Origin: Pseudoxanthomonas sp. Root630
Lineage (GTDB): Bacteria; Pseudomonadota; Gammaproteobacteria; Xanthomonadales; Xanthomonadaceae
Direction: 5' to 3'
Assembly (NCBI RefSeq): GCF_001427585.1
Contig: NZ_LMGY01000019.1
Span: 119,953 to 183,952 of the forward strand
Length of the DNA: 64,000 bases
The notes under the pieces are model-generated. The model ran no database searches, was not told the origin of the DNA, and saw only the letters and a program-made list of their open reading frames with translations. This document shows positions 1-9,142 of the stretch, piece after piece (position 1 is the first letter of the stretch; every line of letters starts with the position of its first letter). The translations under genes were made by a program, and so were the position numbers.

Positions 1-176
1 TCGGCGGTGACCTTGCGCTCCGCGGCGAGGTCGGCGAACCCCTCGGTGCGGCTCGTGACGATGCCGTCGCGGTCGAAGGCGACGCGCACCTGCGCGACGG
101 GTTCGCTTGCGGATGCGATCGCCGCGAAGGCGAAGCAGGGCAACAGGGCCAGGATGCGGATACGACGGAAGGACAT
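1..176 (-). CDS. N-terminal fragment of a secreted protein, possibly a beta-lactamase-like serine hydrolase
   Basis: This gene begins at 176 and runs off the left edge, so only 58 residues are visible. They start with an Arg-rich n-region (MSFRRIRI) and a hydrophobic stretch ending near ASA-SEP, which looks like a Sec signal peptide of about 24 residues. The mature part contains FDRDGIVTSRTEGFADL followed by AAERKVTA. That pattern resembles the opening strands of class-C beta-lactamase/esterase-like serine hydrolases, which usually precede an SxxK motif. The SxxK motif lies outside the window, so the family call is inference. It is co-directional with mmsA, 32 bases upstream of it in the transcript order. 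Confidence 0.45.
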   Translation of the reverse strand, partial: MSFRRIRILALLPCFAFAAIASASEPVAQVRVAFDRDGIVTSRTEGFADLAAERKVTA

Positions 177-208
177 GCGCCAGCGCCTCGCGGGGACCGG
201 CACCGACT

Positions 209-1699
209 TTACTTCATCGTCGGCATCACGAACTCGGCGGCATGCGTCTCGGGCCAGCGGGCGGTGATGGTCTTCAGTCGCGTGTAGAAGCGCACGCCAT
301 CCGGGCCGTGCACATGCAGGGGGCCGAAGATCGAGCGCTTCCAGCCGCCGAAGCTGTGGAACGCCATCGGCACGGGGATCGGTACGTTGATGCCGACCAT
401 GCCGGCCTGCACGCGGTGGGCGAATTCGCGCGCCGCGCCGCCGTCGCGGGTGAACACGGCGGTGCCGTTGCCGTATTCGTGCTCGTTGACCAAGCGCAGC
501 GCCGCGTCGAGGTCGGGTACGCGCATCACGCACAGCACCGGCCCGAAGATTTCCTCACGGTAGATCGTCATCTCCGGCGTGACGCGGTCGAACAGGCAGC
601 CACCGAGGAAGAAGCCCTCCGCGTGCCCATCGACGATATGGCCGCGGCCATCGACGACCAGGCTCGCGCCTTCCGCAACGCCGGCATCGACATAGCCGCG
701 CACCTTGTCGCGGTGCGCGCCGGTGACCAATGGACCCATTTCCGGATCCAGGCAGCCGGGTCCGATCTTCAGCGCTGCGACCTTCGGGGCCAGTGTCGCC
801 ACCAGCGCATCTGCGGTGGCGTCGCCCACGCAGACGGCGACGGAGATCGCCATGCAGCGCTCGCCGGCCGAGCCGTAGCCGGCACCGAGCAGCGCGGAGA
901 CGGCGCCATCGAGATCCGCATCGGGCAGCACGACCATGTGGTTCTTCGCGCCGCCCAGGGCCTGTACGCGCTTGCCGTTGGCGCTGCCGCGCGCATAGAT
1001 GTATTCGGCGATCGGCGTGGAGCCGACGAAGCTCAGCGCCTGCACGCGCGGCTCGTCGAGCAGCGCGTCCACCGCGGCCTTGTCGCCGTGCACGACATTG
1101 AACACGCCATCCGGCAGACCGGCTTTCTTCAACAGGTCGGCCATGAACAGCGCCGCGGACGGATCGCGCTCCGAGGGTTTCAGCACGAAGGTGTTGCCGC
1201 AGGCCAGCGCCACCGGGAACATCCACAGCGGCACCATCGCGGGGAAATTGAACGGCGTGATGCCGGCGACGACGCCCAGCGGCGCGTATTCGCTCCACGA
1301 ATCGACGTCGCGCCCGACATTCATCGAGTGCTCGCCCTTGAGCAGGTGCGGGATGCCGCACGCGAATTCCACCACTTCCAGCCCGCGCGTCACTTCGCCG
1401 CGCGCGTCGGACAGCACCTTGCCGTGCTCGGAGGTGATGATCTTCGCCAGGTCGCCGGCCTGCGTCTCCAGCAGTTCCTTGAAGCGGAACATGACCCGCG
1501 CGCGGTTCAGCGGCGTCGTTGCGGCCCAGGCAGGAAAAGCGGCGGCGGCCGCGTCCACCGCCTGCTTCACGTCATCGGCCGAGGCCAGCGGTACGCGCGC
1601 GGTGACGGTGCCGGTGGCAGGGTCATATACATCACCGAAACGGACGCCGGTGCCGGCGGCCGTGTGTCCGTTGATGAAGTGGGAAATCGCTTCGGCCAT
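209..1699 (-). CDS. mmsA: CoA-acylating methylmalonate-semialdehyde dehydrogenase
   Basis: The 496-residue protein is an aldehyde dehydrogenase of the MmsA type, which oxidises methylmalonate or malonate semialdehyde with NAD and CoA to propionyl- or acetyl-CoA. Visible markers are TPFNFP (148-153) in the cofactor fold, KPSE near 174, and the catalytic Cys282 in GSAGERCMA, the MmsA form of the ALDH active site. Length is normal for the family. It sits downstream of ald and bauA on the same strand, although a 228-base repeat-bearing gap separates it from ald. BauA produces malonate semialdehyde from beta-alanine, and MmsA can consume it. Valine catabolism is the other classical role and cannot be excluded. 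Confidence 0.93.
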   Translation of the reverse strand: MAEAISHFINGHTAAGTGVRFGDVYDPATGTVTARVPLASADDVKQAVDAAAAAFPAWAATTPLNRARVMFRFKELLETQAGDLAKIITSEHGKVLSDARGEVTRGLEVVEFACGIPHLLKGEHSMNVGRDVDSWSEYAPLGVVAGITPFNFPAMVPLWMFPVALACGNTFVLKPSERDPSAALFMADLLKKAGLPDGVFNVVHGDKAAVDALLDEPRVQALSFVGSTPIAEYIYARGSANGKRVQALGGAKNHMVVLPDADLDGAVSALLGAGYGSAGERCMAISVAVCVGDATADALVATLAPKVAALKIGPGCLDPEMGPLVTGAHRDKVRGYVDAGVAEGASLVVDGRGHIVDGHAEGFFLGGCLFDRVTPEMTIYREEIFGPVLCVMRVPDLDAALRLVNEHEYGNGTAVFTRDGGAAREFAHRVQAGMVGINVPIPVPMAFHSFGGWKRSIFGPLHVHGPDGVRFYTRLKTITARWPETHAAEFVMPTMK

Positions 1700-1718
1700 G
1701 ACGGACTACCTGGTGGAG

Positions 1719-1917
1719 TCCCTCGCCCCGCGTGCGGGGAGAGGGTGCCCGGAGGGCGGGTGAGGGGCGACGGCGCTCGTGTCTTCAAACTTGATGCGTT
1801 GTTGCGAGTGTTCTGCTTTCCGGACCTTCCCTCAGTCGGCTACCACTGAGGCAATGACTGCTCCGGCGTGCCCCTCATCCGCCTTCGGCACCTTCTCCCC
1901 GCAGGCGGGGAGAAGGG
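1719..1917. repeat. Paired intergenic palindromic repeat (family A)
   Basis: Two copies of a GC-rich unit of about 50 bases face each other in the mmsA-ald gap, at 1719-1770 and 1871-1917. Each has a hairpin core (CCCCGCgtGCGGGG at one, CTCCCCGCaggCGGGGAG at the other) followed by a GCCCGGAGGGCGGGTGAGGGG-like tail or its reverse. The same family recurs at 5271, 6929, 15808 and inside mfd. It may act as an mRNA end-stabilising or terminating structure. No other feature was seen in this gap. Confidence 0.8.
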
Positions 1918-1927
1918 AGAAGCAAGA

Positions 1928-3043
1928 TCAGGCCAGCGCCTCGCGCGCCGGCACGTAGGTGTAGCCCAGGTCGTCGGCGACCGCCTTGTAGGTGATCTTG
2001 CCGGCATGCACGTTGAGGCCGTTGAGCAGGTGCTCGTCGTCCAGCAGTGCCTGCTTCGCGCCCTTGTTCGCCAGTTGCACCGCGAAGGGCAGGGTGGCGT
2101 TGGTCAGCGCGAAGGTGGACGTGCGGGCGACACCGCCCGGCATGTTCGCCACGCAGTAGTGGATGATGCCGTCGACTTCGTACGTCGGGTTCTGGTGGGT
2201 GGTGGCCTTCGAGGTCTCGAAGCACCCGCCCTGGTCGATCGCCACGTCCACGAGCACGGAGCCCGGGCGCATCAGCTTCAACTGGTCGCGTGCGACCAGC
2301 TTGGGTGCGGCCGCACCGGGGATCAGCACCGCGCCGATCACCAGGTCGGTGTCGGGCAGGCGTTCCTCGATGGCGTCGCGGGTCGAGTAGATCGTGGTCA
2401 GCTGGTGGCCGTACAACTCGTCCAGGTACTTCAGGCGGTCGAGCGAACGGTCGAGGATGGTGACGTGCGCGTTCATGCCCATCGCCATGCGCGCGGCGTT
2501 GATGCCGACCACGCCGCCGCCGATCACCAGCACTTCGGCCGGCTTCACGCCGGGCACGCCGCCGAGCAATACGCCGGAACCGCCCTGTGCCTTCTCGAGC
2601 GCGTGCGCACCGGCCTGGATCGACATGCGGCCGGCCACTTCCGACATCGGCGCCAGCAGCGGCAGGCCGCCCTTGCGGTCGGTGACGGTTTCGTACGCGA
2701 TGCAGGTGGCGCCGGAGGCGACCAGCGCCTTGGTCTGCTCCGGATCGGGCGCGAGGTGCAGGTAGGTGTAGAGCACCTGGCCGGGGCGCAGCATGGCGCA
2801 CTCGTTCGGCTGCGGTTCCTTCACCTTGATGATCATGTCGGCGCGGGCGAAGATCTCCGCCGCCGTGTCGACGATCTCCGCGCCGGCCTTGACGTACTGC
2901 TCGTCGGTCAGGCCGATGGCCTTGCCGCCGTCGCGCTGGACGATGACCTGGTGGCCATTCGAGACCAGCTCGCGCGCACCGGACGGCGTAAGGCCGATGC
3001 GGTATTCGTGGTTCTTTATTTCCTTGGGGACGCCAATCAGCAT
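1928..3043 (-). CDS. ald: Alanine dehydrogenase
   Basis: The 371-residue protein is full length for Ald, which interconverts L-alanine with pyruvate, ammonium and NADH. The active-site Lys75 (IIKVKEP) and His96 (YTYLHLAPD) are at the family positions, and the NAD motif GGGVVG lies at 175-180. The ATG is preceded by GGAGAG at good spacing. It lies between mmsA and bauA on the same strand. BauA transfers amino groups to pyruvate and makes alanine, so Ald next door would regenerate pyruvate and release ammonium, which fits a catabolic cassette. Confidence 0.96.
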   Translation of the reverse strand: MLIGVPKEIKNHEYRIGLTPSGARELVSNGHQVIVQRDGGKAIGLTDEQYVKAGAEIVDTAAEIFARADMIIKVKEPQPNECAMLRPGQVLYTYLHLAPDPEQTKALVASGATCIAYETVTDRKGGLPLLAPMSEVAGRMSIQAGAHALEKAQGGSGVLLGGVPGVKPAEVLVIGGGVVGINAARMAMGMNAHVTILDRSLDRLKYLDELYGHQLTTIYSTRDAIEERLPDTDLVIGAVLIPGAAAPKLVARDQLKLMRPGSVLVDVAIDQGGCFETSKATTHQNPTYEVDGIIHYCVANMPGGVARTSTFALTNATLPFAVQLANKGAKQALLDDEHLLNGLNVHAGKITYKAVADDLGYTYVPAREALA

Positions 3044-3109
3044 GTTGCTCTCCAGTAGCGGGAAGGGGCTTCGCGCGCGGGGGAGCGCTGGGGCCGTTGG
3101 TCCGTAATT

Positions 3110-4483
3110 TTACGCGGTTGCCCGTATGGTGTCCGCCAGGACATTCACGATCCGGTCGATGTGGTCCTTCTCCACGATCAGTGGCGGCGACAGGGCGATC
3201 ACGTCGCCGGTCACCCGGGTCAGCAGGTGGCCTTCATGGAAGGCGCGGGCGAAGACGTCGTAGGCCCGGGTGCCGGGCGCACCCGCGCGCGGCGCGAGTT
3301 CGATGGCGCCGACCAGGCCGAAGTTGCGGATGTCGATGACGTTCGGCAGATCCTTCAGCGAGTGCAGCGCTTCCTGCCAGTAGTCCCCCAGACTGAGCGC
3401 CTTGTCGAACAGGTTTTCCTCTTCGTAGGTATCCAGCGTGGCGAGTGCGGCGGCGCAGGCCAGCGGATGGCCGGAGTAGGTGTAGCCATGGAACATGTCG
3501 ATGGCGTTGTCCGGCCCGCTCATGAAGGCATCGAACAGGCGCTCGGAGACGAACGTGGCGCCCATCGGCACGCAGCCGTTGGTGATGCCCTTTGCCGCCG
3601 TAATCATGTCCGGGGTGACGCCGAAGCGCTGCGCACCGAAGGCATGGCCGACGCGACCGAAGCCGGTGATGACCTCGTCGAAGATCAGCAGGATGCCGTG
3701 CTTGTCGCAGATCTCGCGCAGCCGCTGCAGGTAGCCCTGCGGCGGAATGACCACGCCGGCCGAACCGGAGATCGGTTCGACGATGACGGCGGCGATGGTG
3801 GAGGCGTCGTACAGCGCGATCTGTCGTTCCAGGTCCTCGGCCAGTTCGATGCCGTGCGGCGGCAGGCCCTTCGAGAACGCATTGCGCGACACATCCAGCG
3901 TGTGGCGGATATGCGAGACCGCGGGCAGGCCAGGGCCGAACCACTTGCGGTTGTTCGGCAGGCCGCCCACCGACATGCCGCCGAAGCCGACGCCGTGGTA
4001 GCCCTTCTCGCGGCCGATGAAGCGCGTGCGCTGGCCTTCGCCGCGCACGCGGTGGTAGGCCAGCGCGATCTTCAGCGCGCTGTCCACGGCTTCCGAGCCG
4101 GAGTTGCTGAAGAACACCTTGTTGAGGTCGCCCGGCGCCAGCGCGGCCAGGCGCTCGGCCAGCTTGAACGGCAGCGGCGAGCTCATCGAGAAGTTGGGCG
4201 CGAAGTCGAGCGTGCCGATCTGCTGCTTCACCGCCTCGACGATGCGCGGCCGCGCATGGCCGGCGTTGCAGCACCACAGGCCGGCGGTGGCATCCAGCAC
4301 CTCGTTGCCGTCGACGTCCTTGTAGTACATGCCCGACGCGCTGGCGAGCAGGCGCGGCTTGGCCTTGAACTGCTTGTTGGCCGTGAACGGCATCCAGAAG
4401 TTGTCCAGCGAGCCCGGCGCTTCCAGGTTCTGGCGCGCGTAATGGTCGGCCAGGGCGGAGGAGGGGGTGTCGTCAGCGCTCAT
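3110..4483 (-). CDS. bauA: Omega-amino acid (beta-alanine):pyruvate aminotransferase
   Basis: This 457-residue class III PLP aminotransferase has the N-terminal NFWMPFTANKQF and LDATAGLWCCNAGH segments typical of omega-amino acid:pyruvate transaminases. The PLP-contacting Asp269 is in LLIFDEVITGFGR and the Schiff-base lysine is K298 in AAKGITNG. Such enzymes convert beta-alanine and related omega-amino acids to semialdehydes, with pyruvate as acceptor. The start has GGAG upstream. It leads the co-directional bauA-ald-mmsA set and is divergent from puuR. The 66-base gap to ald holds no repeat, so co-transcription is likely. A polyamine:pyruvate specificity is the main alternative. Confidence 0.85.
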   Translation of the reverse strand: MSADDTPSSALADHYARQNLEAPGSLDNFWMPFTANKQFKAKPRLLASASGMYYKDVDGNEVLDATAGLWCCNAGHARPRIVEAVKQQIGTLDFAPNFSMSSPLPFKLAERLAALAPGDLNKVFFSNSGSEAVDSALKIALAYHRVRGEGQRTRFIGREKGYHGVGFGGMSVGGLPNNRKWFGPGLPAVSHIRHTLDVSRNAFSKGLPPHGIELAEDLERQIALYDASTIAAVIVEPISGSAGVVIPPQGYLQRLREICDKHGILLIFDEVITGFGRVGHAFGAQRFGVTPDMITAAKGITNGCVPMGATFVSERLFDAFMSGPDNAIDMFHGYTYSGHPLACAAALATLDTYEEENLFDKALSLGDYWQEALHSLKDLPNVIDIRNFGLVGAIELAPRAGAPGTRAYDVFARAFHEGHLLTRVTGDVIALSPPLIVEKDHIDRIVNVLADTIRATA

Positions 4484-4520
4484 CGCGGCTCCAGGGCAAG
4501 GACTGGGCGCAGCTTAGCGC

Positions 4521-4539
4521 GTTGAAAAAACTTTACAAC
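4521..4539. promoter_or_regulatory. Candidate PuuR-type operator upstream of bauA
   Basis: The 19-base sequence GTTGAAAAAACTTTACAAC is an imperfect palindrome: the half-sites GTTGaAAA and TTTaCAAC match at 7 of 8 positions. It lies 38 bases before the bauA start and about 170 bases before puuR. It resembles GTTG...CAAC elements near spuI (13381). Binding by PuuR is inferred from position only. Confidence 0.35.
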
Positions 4540-4564
4540 CGTGCCATGAGTCGGGCCGGCCTTT

Positions 4565-4628
4565 TGCAGGACAGGCTTTAGCTCCGAGGCTTTCGCAGCC
4601 AAAGGTCGGGGCTGAAGCCCCTCCTGCA
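4565..4628. repeat. Palindromic repeat (family B) between bauA and puuR
   Basis: The arms 4565-4587 (starts TGCAGGACAGGCTTTAGC) and 4606-4628 (ends CCCCTCCTGCA) are inverted repeats of 23 bases with four mismatches and an 18-base loop. The sequence belongs to the TGTAGGAGCGGCTTCAGCCGCGA-type elements common in Xanthomonadaceae genomes. It is related to the longer element at 8986-9135. Confidence 0.75.
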
Positions 4629-4712
4629 GCCGCGGGGGCGGTGCTTCCCAAGCGGGCCGTTATGCGGTGTAAAGTATCCCGCAACACTTTCCGCTTTCCT
4701 GCCAGGGTGGTG

Positions 4713-5261
4713 ATGGACATCGGCGCGCGCCTGCAACTGGTCCGCAAATCCAAAAGCCTCAGCCAGCGCGAGCTGGCCAAGCGCGTGGGCGTCACCAACA
4801 GCACCATCTCGCTGATCGAGCAGAACAAGGTCAGCCCGTCGGTCAGTTCGCTGAAGAAGGTGCTGGACGGCATTCCGATCTCGTTGGCCGATTTCTTCAC
4901 CCTGGATCTGGAAAAAGGCTTGCCCGACAGCCCGTTCTACGGGGCCGGCGACCTGCCGGACGTGGGCAGCAACGGCATCCACTACTTCCTCCTGGGCCAG
5001 CATCGCCCGCAGCGGCAGATGTGCATCCTGCGCGAAGTGATGCCGCCCGGCAGCGATACCGGCGACAGCATGCTGGCGCACGACGGCGAGGAGGGCGGCG
5101 TGGTGATCACCGGCGAAGTGGAGGTCACCGTCGGCGAGCAGGTCCGCGTGCTGAAGGCCGGCGAAGGCTACTACTTCGAAAGCCGTACGCCACACCGCTT
5201 CCGCAATGTCGGCGACGTGGATGCGGTGATCGTCAGCGCGAACACGCCGGCGACGTTCTAA
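4713..5261 (+). CDS. puuR: XRE-cupin transcriptional regulator of polyamine catabolism (PuuR/PauR family)
   Basis: From ATG 4713 the protein has 182 residues: an HTH_XRE domain at about 5-60 (SQRELAKRVGVTNSTISLIEQ) and a C-terminal cupin at about 105-180. The end, VSANTPATF, closely matches the E. coli PuuR terminus. PuuR represses putrescine-utilisation genes and is released in the presence of putrescine. An upstream in-frame ATG at 4641 would add 24 residues that do not resemble the family, and the HTH starts immediately after 4713, so the shorter form is preferred. It is divergent from bauA and precedes puuC. A weak dyad (AAAGT/ACTTT, 4671-4690) just before the start could be an autoregulatory site. 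Confidence 0.85.
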   Translation: MDIGARLQLVRKSKSLSQRELAKRVGVTNSTISLIEQNKVSPSVSSLKKVLDGIPISLADFFTLDLEKGLPDSPFYGAGDLPDVGSNGIHYFLLGQHRPQRQMCILREVMPPGSDTGDSMLAHDGEEGGVVITGEVEVTVGEQVRVLKAGEGYYFESRTPHRFRNVGDVDAVIVSANTPATF

Positions 5262-5270
5262 ACGATTCGA

Positions 5271-5395
5271 ACCCCTCTCCCGTCGGGAGAGGGCTTGGGG
5301 TGAGGGTGCGGCGAAGCCAGCGCAAGTCAGGCATCCCGGACCCCACCGCACCCTCATCCGGCGCTACGCGCCACCTTCTCCCGGTGGGAGAAGGG
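5271..5395. repeat. Paired intergenic palindromic repeat (family A) between puuR and puuC
   Basis: Copy one, 5271-5316, has the hairpin CCTCTCCCgtcGGGAGAGG followed by TGAGGGTGCGGCGAAG. Copy two, 5347-5395, is inverted and reads CACCCTCATCCGGCGC, then CTTCTCCCggtGGGAGAAG. This pair is the closest intergenic relative of the sequence found inside mfd at 32921-33046. Confidence 0.8.
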
Positions 5396-5414
5396 AACAC
5401 AGCCAGGAGCCCCC

Positions 5415-6917
5415 ATGAGCAATCCCCGCACCCAACAGGACTGGCAGGCCATGGCCGGCACGCTGTCGATCCGCACCCAGGCCTTCATCGACGGGCAATA
5501 CGTCGATGCCGCCTCGGGCAAGACCTTCGACTGCGTCAGCCCGATCGACGGACGCGTATTGGGCCGGGTGGCCGATGGGCAGGAAGAGGACATCAACCGC
5601 GCTGTCGCCGCCGCGCGGCGCAGCTTCGATGCCGGCGCGTGGTCCAACGCGCGGCCGACGCATCGCAAGAAGGTGCTGCTCAAGCTCACCCAACTGATCG
5701 AACAGCACGCCGACGAACTGGCGCTGCTGGAATCGCTCGACATGGGCAAGCCGGTCGGCGACGCGCGCAGCGTCGACGTCGCCGCGAGCATCCGTTGCAT
5801 GGGCTGGACCGCCGAAGCGCTGGACAAGGTCTACGGCGAAGTCGCCGCCACCGGCCAGGACGAACTGGGCCTGGTGACGCGCGAACCGCTGGGCGTGATC
5901 GGCGCGATCGTGCCGTGGAATTTCCCGCTGCTGATGGCCACGTGGAAACTGGCGCCTGCGCTGGCGATGGGCAACTCCATCGTGCTCAAGCCGTCGGAGA
6001 AATCACCGCTCACCGCGATCCGCCTGGCCGAACTCGCGATCGAGGCGGGCATCCCCGCCGGTGTGCTCAACGTGGTGCCCGGCTTCGGCAAGACCGCGGG
6101 CGAACCGCTGGCGCTGCACATGGACGTGGACGGACTGGTGTTCACCGGCTCCACGGCCGTCGGCAAGCGCCTGCTGCAATGCGCGGGCCTGTCGAACATG
6201 AAGCGCGCCTACATGGAATGCGGCGGCAAGAGCCCGAACATCGTGTTCGCCGATGCGCACGACCTCGAGGTGGCGGCGAAGGCCGCGGCCGGCGGCATTT
6301 TCTACAACCAGGGCGAAGTCTGCACGGCAGCCTCGCGCCTGCTGGTGGAACGGTCGATCAAGGATGAGTTCGTCGCCCGCGTGGTCGAGGCCGGCAAGGC
6401 CATGCGGCCGCGCCATCCGCTCGACCCCGGCGCGCCGATGGGCGCGATGGTCGATGAAGGCCAGACCCAGCGCGTGCTCGGCTACATCGAGAAGGGCAAG
6501 GCCGAGGGCGCCCGGCTGGCGCTGGGCGGCCAGCGCGCTGACGTGGTGAGTGGCGGCTGCTACATCGAGCCGACCGTGTTCGATGACGTCGCACACGACC
6601 ACACGATCAGCCGTGAGGAGATCTTCGGGCCGGTGCTGTCGGTGATCGCGTTCGACGGCGAGGAGGAAGCGCTGCGGATGGCCAACGACAGCGAATACGG
6701 GCTGGCTGCGGGCGTGTGGACGCGCGACATCAGCCGTGCCCACCGCGTGGCCCGCAAGCTGCGTGCGGGCAGCGTCTGGGTGAACTACTGGGACGGCGGC
6801 GACATGACCGCGCCGTTCGGCGGCTACAAGCAGTCCGGCAACGGGCGCGACAAGTCGCTGCACGCCTTCGACAAGTACACCGAGATCAAGGCGACCTGGA
6901 TCAATCTGGGTAGTTGA
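5415..6917 (+). CDS. puuC: Gamma-glutamyl-gamma-aminobutyraldehyde dehydrogenase
   Basis: The 500-residue NAD(P)-dependent aldehyde dehydrogenase follows puuR. PuuC enzymes oxidise gamma-glutamyl-aminobutyraldehyde to gamma-glutamyl-GABA. Visible ALDH markers are VPWNFP (167-172), LKPSEKSP (191-198), the general base Glu268 in YMECGG, and nucleophile Cys303 in NQGEVCTAAS. An AGGAG lies 6 bases before the ATG. The reaction fits between PuuB (10544-11836) and SpuA (13547-14302) in the glutamylated putrescine route. Broad activity on other aminoaldehydes, as in KauB/AldH-type enzymes, is plausible. Confidence 0.88.
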   Translation: MSNPRTQQDWQAMAGTLSIRTQAFIDGQYVDAASGKTFDCVSPIDGRVLGRVADGQEEDINRAVAAARRSFDAGAWSNARPTHRKKVLLKLTQLIEQHADELALLESLDMGKPVGDARSVDVAASIRCMGWTAEALDKVYGEVAATGQDELGLVTREPLGVIGAIVPWNFPLLMATWKLAPALAMGNSIVLKPSEKSPLTAIRLAELAIEAGIPAGVLNVVPGFGKTAGEPLALHMDVDGLVFTGSTAVGKRLLQCAGLSNMKRAYMECGGKSPNIVFADAHDLEVAAKAAAGGIFYNQGEVCTAASRLLVERSIKDEFVARVVEAGKAMRPRHPLDPGAPMGAMVDEGQTQRVLGYIEKGKAEGARLALGGQRADVVSGGCYIEPTVFDDVAHDHTISREEIFGPVLSVIAFDGEEEALRMANDSEYGLAAGVWTRDISRAHRVARKLRAGSVWVNYWDGGDMTAPFGGYKQSGNGRDKSLHAFDKYTEIKATWINLGS

Positions 6918-6928
6918 GCCGGGCCGTT

Positions 6929-7070
6929 CCTTCTCCCCGCTCGGCGGGGAGAAGGTGCCCGGAGGGCGGATGAGGGGCGAGCGCTGACGCTTGACCGGCG
7001 CGCAGGCATCGCATCTTCGTTCGCCCCTCACCCGCCTTCGGCCCCCTCTCCCCGTACACGGGGAGAGGGG
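6929..7070. repeat. Paired intergenic palindromic repeat (family A) between puuC and the MFS gene
   Basis: Inverted units lie at 6929-6981 (CTTCTCCCCGctcggCGGGGAGAAG core) and 7022-7070 (CCCTCTCCCCGtacaCGGGGAGAGGG core). They occupy most of the 209-base gap. They could separate puuC from the following transporter transcriptionally. Confidence 0.8.
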
Positions 7071-7126
7071 AGTCATCGAAGAAGTTCTTCTGCCAGAATC
7101 GCCCCGTCCCTTCGATCGGCCCGTCC

Positions 7127-8413
7127 ATGACCGCCACCGCCGTTGCCCCTACGCCCGCCAACTCGCCCAGGCGCGTGCTGTTCGCCAGCCTGATCGGCAC
7201 CACGATCGAGTTCTTCGATTTCTACATCTATGCCACGGCGGCGGTGATCGTCTTTCCGAAGCTGTTCTTCCCGCAGAGCGATCCGGCCAGCGCCACCCTG
7301 CAGTCGTTCGCCACCTTCGCGCTGGCGTTCATCGCACGGCCGGTGGGCTCGGCGCTGTTCGGCCACTTCGGCGACCGCATCGGACGCAAGGCAACGCTGG
7401 TGGCGGCGTTGCTGACGATGGGTATTTCCACGGTGGTCATCGGCCTGCTGCCGACGTATGCGCAGGTGGGTGTGCTGGCACCGGCGCTGCTCGCGCTCTG
7501 CCGGCTGGGCCAGGGCATCGGCCTGGGCGGTGAATGGGGCGGTGCGGTGTTGCTGGCGACCGAGAACGCACCGCCGGGCAAGCGCGCGTGGTACGGCATG
7601 TTCCCGCAGCTGGGCGCGCCGATCGGCTTCCTCTGCTCGACCGGCATCTTCCTGCTGCTGACCGCGGCGATGACCGACGCGCAGTTCCTGGCATGGGGCT
7701 GGCGCATCCCGTTCCTGGCCAGCGCGGCGCTGGTGTTCGTCGGGTTGTGGGTGCGGTTGCGGATCACCGAGACGCCGGATTTCCAGAAAGCGCTCGACGA
7801 GGACGAACGGGTCAAGCTGCCGATGCTGACGGTCGTGCGCGAACACCCGTTCGCGCTGGTCGCGGGCACCTTCGCGCTGGTGGCGACCTTCGTGCTGTTC
7901 TACCTGATGACGGTTTTCGCGCTTAGCTGGGGCACGTCCAAGCTCGGCTATTCGCGCGAGCATTTCCTGATGCTGCAGATGGGCGGCGTGCTGTTCTTCG
8001 CGCTGACCATCCCGCTGTCGGCGCTGTACGCGGACCGCCATGGCAGGCGCAACGCGATGATCGTGGCGACGCTGCTGATCATCGGGTTCGGTTTCGTCTT
8101 CGCGCCGCTGCTGGAATCTGGAAGCGACCTCGGCGTGCTCGCCTTCCTGGCGCTGGGGCTCGGGGCGATGGGGCTGACCTACGGCCCCTGCGGCACGATC
8201 CTGGCGGAGATGTTCCCCACGGCCGTGCGCTACACGGGGGCATCGCTGGCCTTCAACATGGCGGGCATCCTGGGCGCGTCACCGGCCCCGTACATCGCCA
8301 CGCGGCTGGGCGAGCGCTACGGCCTCGCGTCGGTGGGCTGGTATCTCGCCGGCATGGCCGCGCTGACCCTGCTGGCGTTGTTGGCGATGCCGCGCCCGCG
8401 CACGAACGACTAG
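7127..8413 (+). CDS. MFS transporter, metabolite:H+ symporter (MHS) family
   Basis: The 428-residue polytopic protein has the MHS hallmarks: [13 protein letters not shown] in the first helix, the [10 protein letters not shown] loop 2-3 motif, and [15 protein letters not shown] in helix 4. About 12 membrane segments can be traced. MHS members (ProP, ShiA, KgtP, CitA types) import betaines or organic acids with protons. Position beside puuC suggests uptake of a polyamine-pathway or dicarboxylate substrate, but the substrate cannot be read from sequence. No strong Shine-Dalgarno is visible. Its stop overlaps the stop of the convergent bacteriohemerythrin gene by four bases. Confidence 0.85.
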   Translation: MTATAVAPTPANSPRRVLFASLIGTTIEFFDFYIYATAAVIVFPKLFFPQSDPASATLQSFATFALAFIARPVGSALFGHFGDRIGRKATLVAALLTMGISTVVIGLLPTYAQVGVLAPALLALCRLGQGIGLGGEWGGAVLLATENAPPGKRAWYGMFPQLGAPIGFLCSTGIFLLLTAAMTDAQFLAWGWRIPFLASAALVFVGLWVRLRITETPDFQKALDEDERVKLPMLTVVREHPFALVAGTFALVATFVLFYLMTVFALSWGTSKLGYSREHFLMLQMGGVLFFALTIPLSALYADRHGRRNAMIVATLLIIGFGFVFAPLLESGSDLGVLAFLALGLGAMGLTYGPCGTILAEMFPTAVRYTGASLAFNMAGILGASPAPYIATRLGERYGLASVGWYLAGMAALTLLALLAMPRPRTND

Positions 8414-8871
8414 CCGAACAGGCGCCTCACGGTGCGGCTGAGCCAGCCGCCCTGCTGGTGGTCGCGCACGAACTGGTTGAGATGCCGCTTGACCGAATCC
8501 GCATAGGCCTTGTCGTCGTTGCGGATGTGGTTGAACAGCCAGCGCGACAGCATGCTGCGCAGGTCGTCGACGATGTCCTCGCCGGCCTCGAAGCGTAGCC
8601 GGTACTCGGAGACGCGCTTGGTGAACACCTCGTGCACGCGCCTGTGCGCCGCGCTGAACGGATACCCGGCCTCTTCCATCAACTCCTCCTCGAAGGCGAA
8701 GTGGGAGAGGGTGTAGTCGACCAGTTCGTCGATCACTTCGCCCACGGCGAAGCGCTCCATCGATTTCTGGGTGACGTGGAGGTGGTTGATCATCTCCACG
8801 ATGCGGCGGTGCTGGCCATCGATGATGTCGATGCCCGTGTCCATGTCGTCCTGCCAGATCAGCAGTGTCAT
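8410..8871 (-). CDS. Bacteriohemerythrin
   Basis: The 153-residue protein keeps the full diiron ligand set of hemerythrins: His21, His57, Glu61, His76, His80, His115 and Asp120. Bacteriohemerythrins bind O2 reversibly and are proposed to store oxygen, deliver it to oxidases, or protect against NO and peroxide. A good Shine-Dalgarno (AGGGGA) precedes the ATG. The promoter region holds a perfect FNR-type palindrome (8932-8959), which suggests induction under low oxygen. The C-terminal tail (SRTVRRLFG) is basic. It is not obviously part of the polyamine pathway that surrounds it. Confidence 0.93.
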   Translation of the reverse strand: MTLLIWQDDMDTGIDIIDGQHRRIVEMINHLHVTQKSMERFAVGEVIDELVDYTLSHFAFEEELMEEAGYPFSAAHRRVHEVFTKRVSEYRLRFEAGEDIVDDLRSMLSRWLFNHIRNDDKAYADSVKRHLNQFVRDHQQGGWLSRTVRRLFG

Positions 8872-8931
8872 GTGCGTGTCCCCTGCCGGCGGATGCCGGA
8901 ATGCAGGGGAAATCTAGGTGCGCGCCTGCCG

Positions 8932-8959
8932 CGCGGCATTGATTCCGATCAATGCCGCG
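8932..8959. promoter_or_regulatory. FNR/ANR-type binding site upstream of bacteriohemerythrin
   Basis: The core TTGATTCCGATCAA (8939-8952) matches the FNR consensus TTGAT-N4-ATCAA exactly. The palindrome extends outward to 12-base perfect arms (CGCGGCATTGAT and its complement). The core lies 68-81 bases before the hemerythrin start, a reasonable activator position. A Crp/Clp-family protein could also recognise it. Confidence 0.7.
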
Positions 8960-8985
8960 ACATGCGGTCGCAGGGGGGGCGGGCT

Positions 8986-9135
8986 CTTGTAGGAGCGACG
9001 TGAGTCGCGACCGTCGAGCTGGCAAGTCAGGTGGCCCTGGGTCAAGCGAGAGCCTAAGGGGTGCCAGCATTGGCTTGCATCGATCCGACGCAGGCCGATC
9101 GCTCTTCAGGTCGCGACTCACGTCGCTCCTACAAG
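8986..9135. repeat. Long perfect inverted repeat (family B)
   Basis: The arms 8986-9012 and 9109-9135 are perfect 27-base inverted repeats (beginning CTTGTAGGAGCGACGTGAGT) with a 96-base spacer. This is the Xanthomonadaceae 'TTGTAGGAGCGAC' REP type. It fills the space between the hemerythrin promoter and the 3' end of the GGDEF gene. No ORF was seen in the spacer. Confidence 0.85.
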
Positions 9136-9142
9136 GAAGGCA

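Noticed and set aside
4641..4712. N-terminal extension of PuuR by 24 residues
   Set aside because: It lies over the dyad upstream of puuR and precedes the HTH without similarity to the family.
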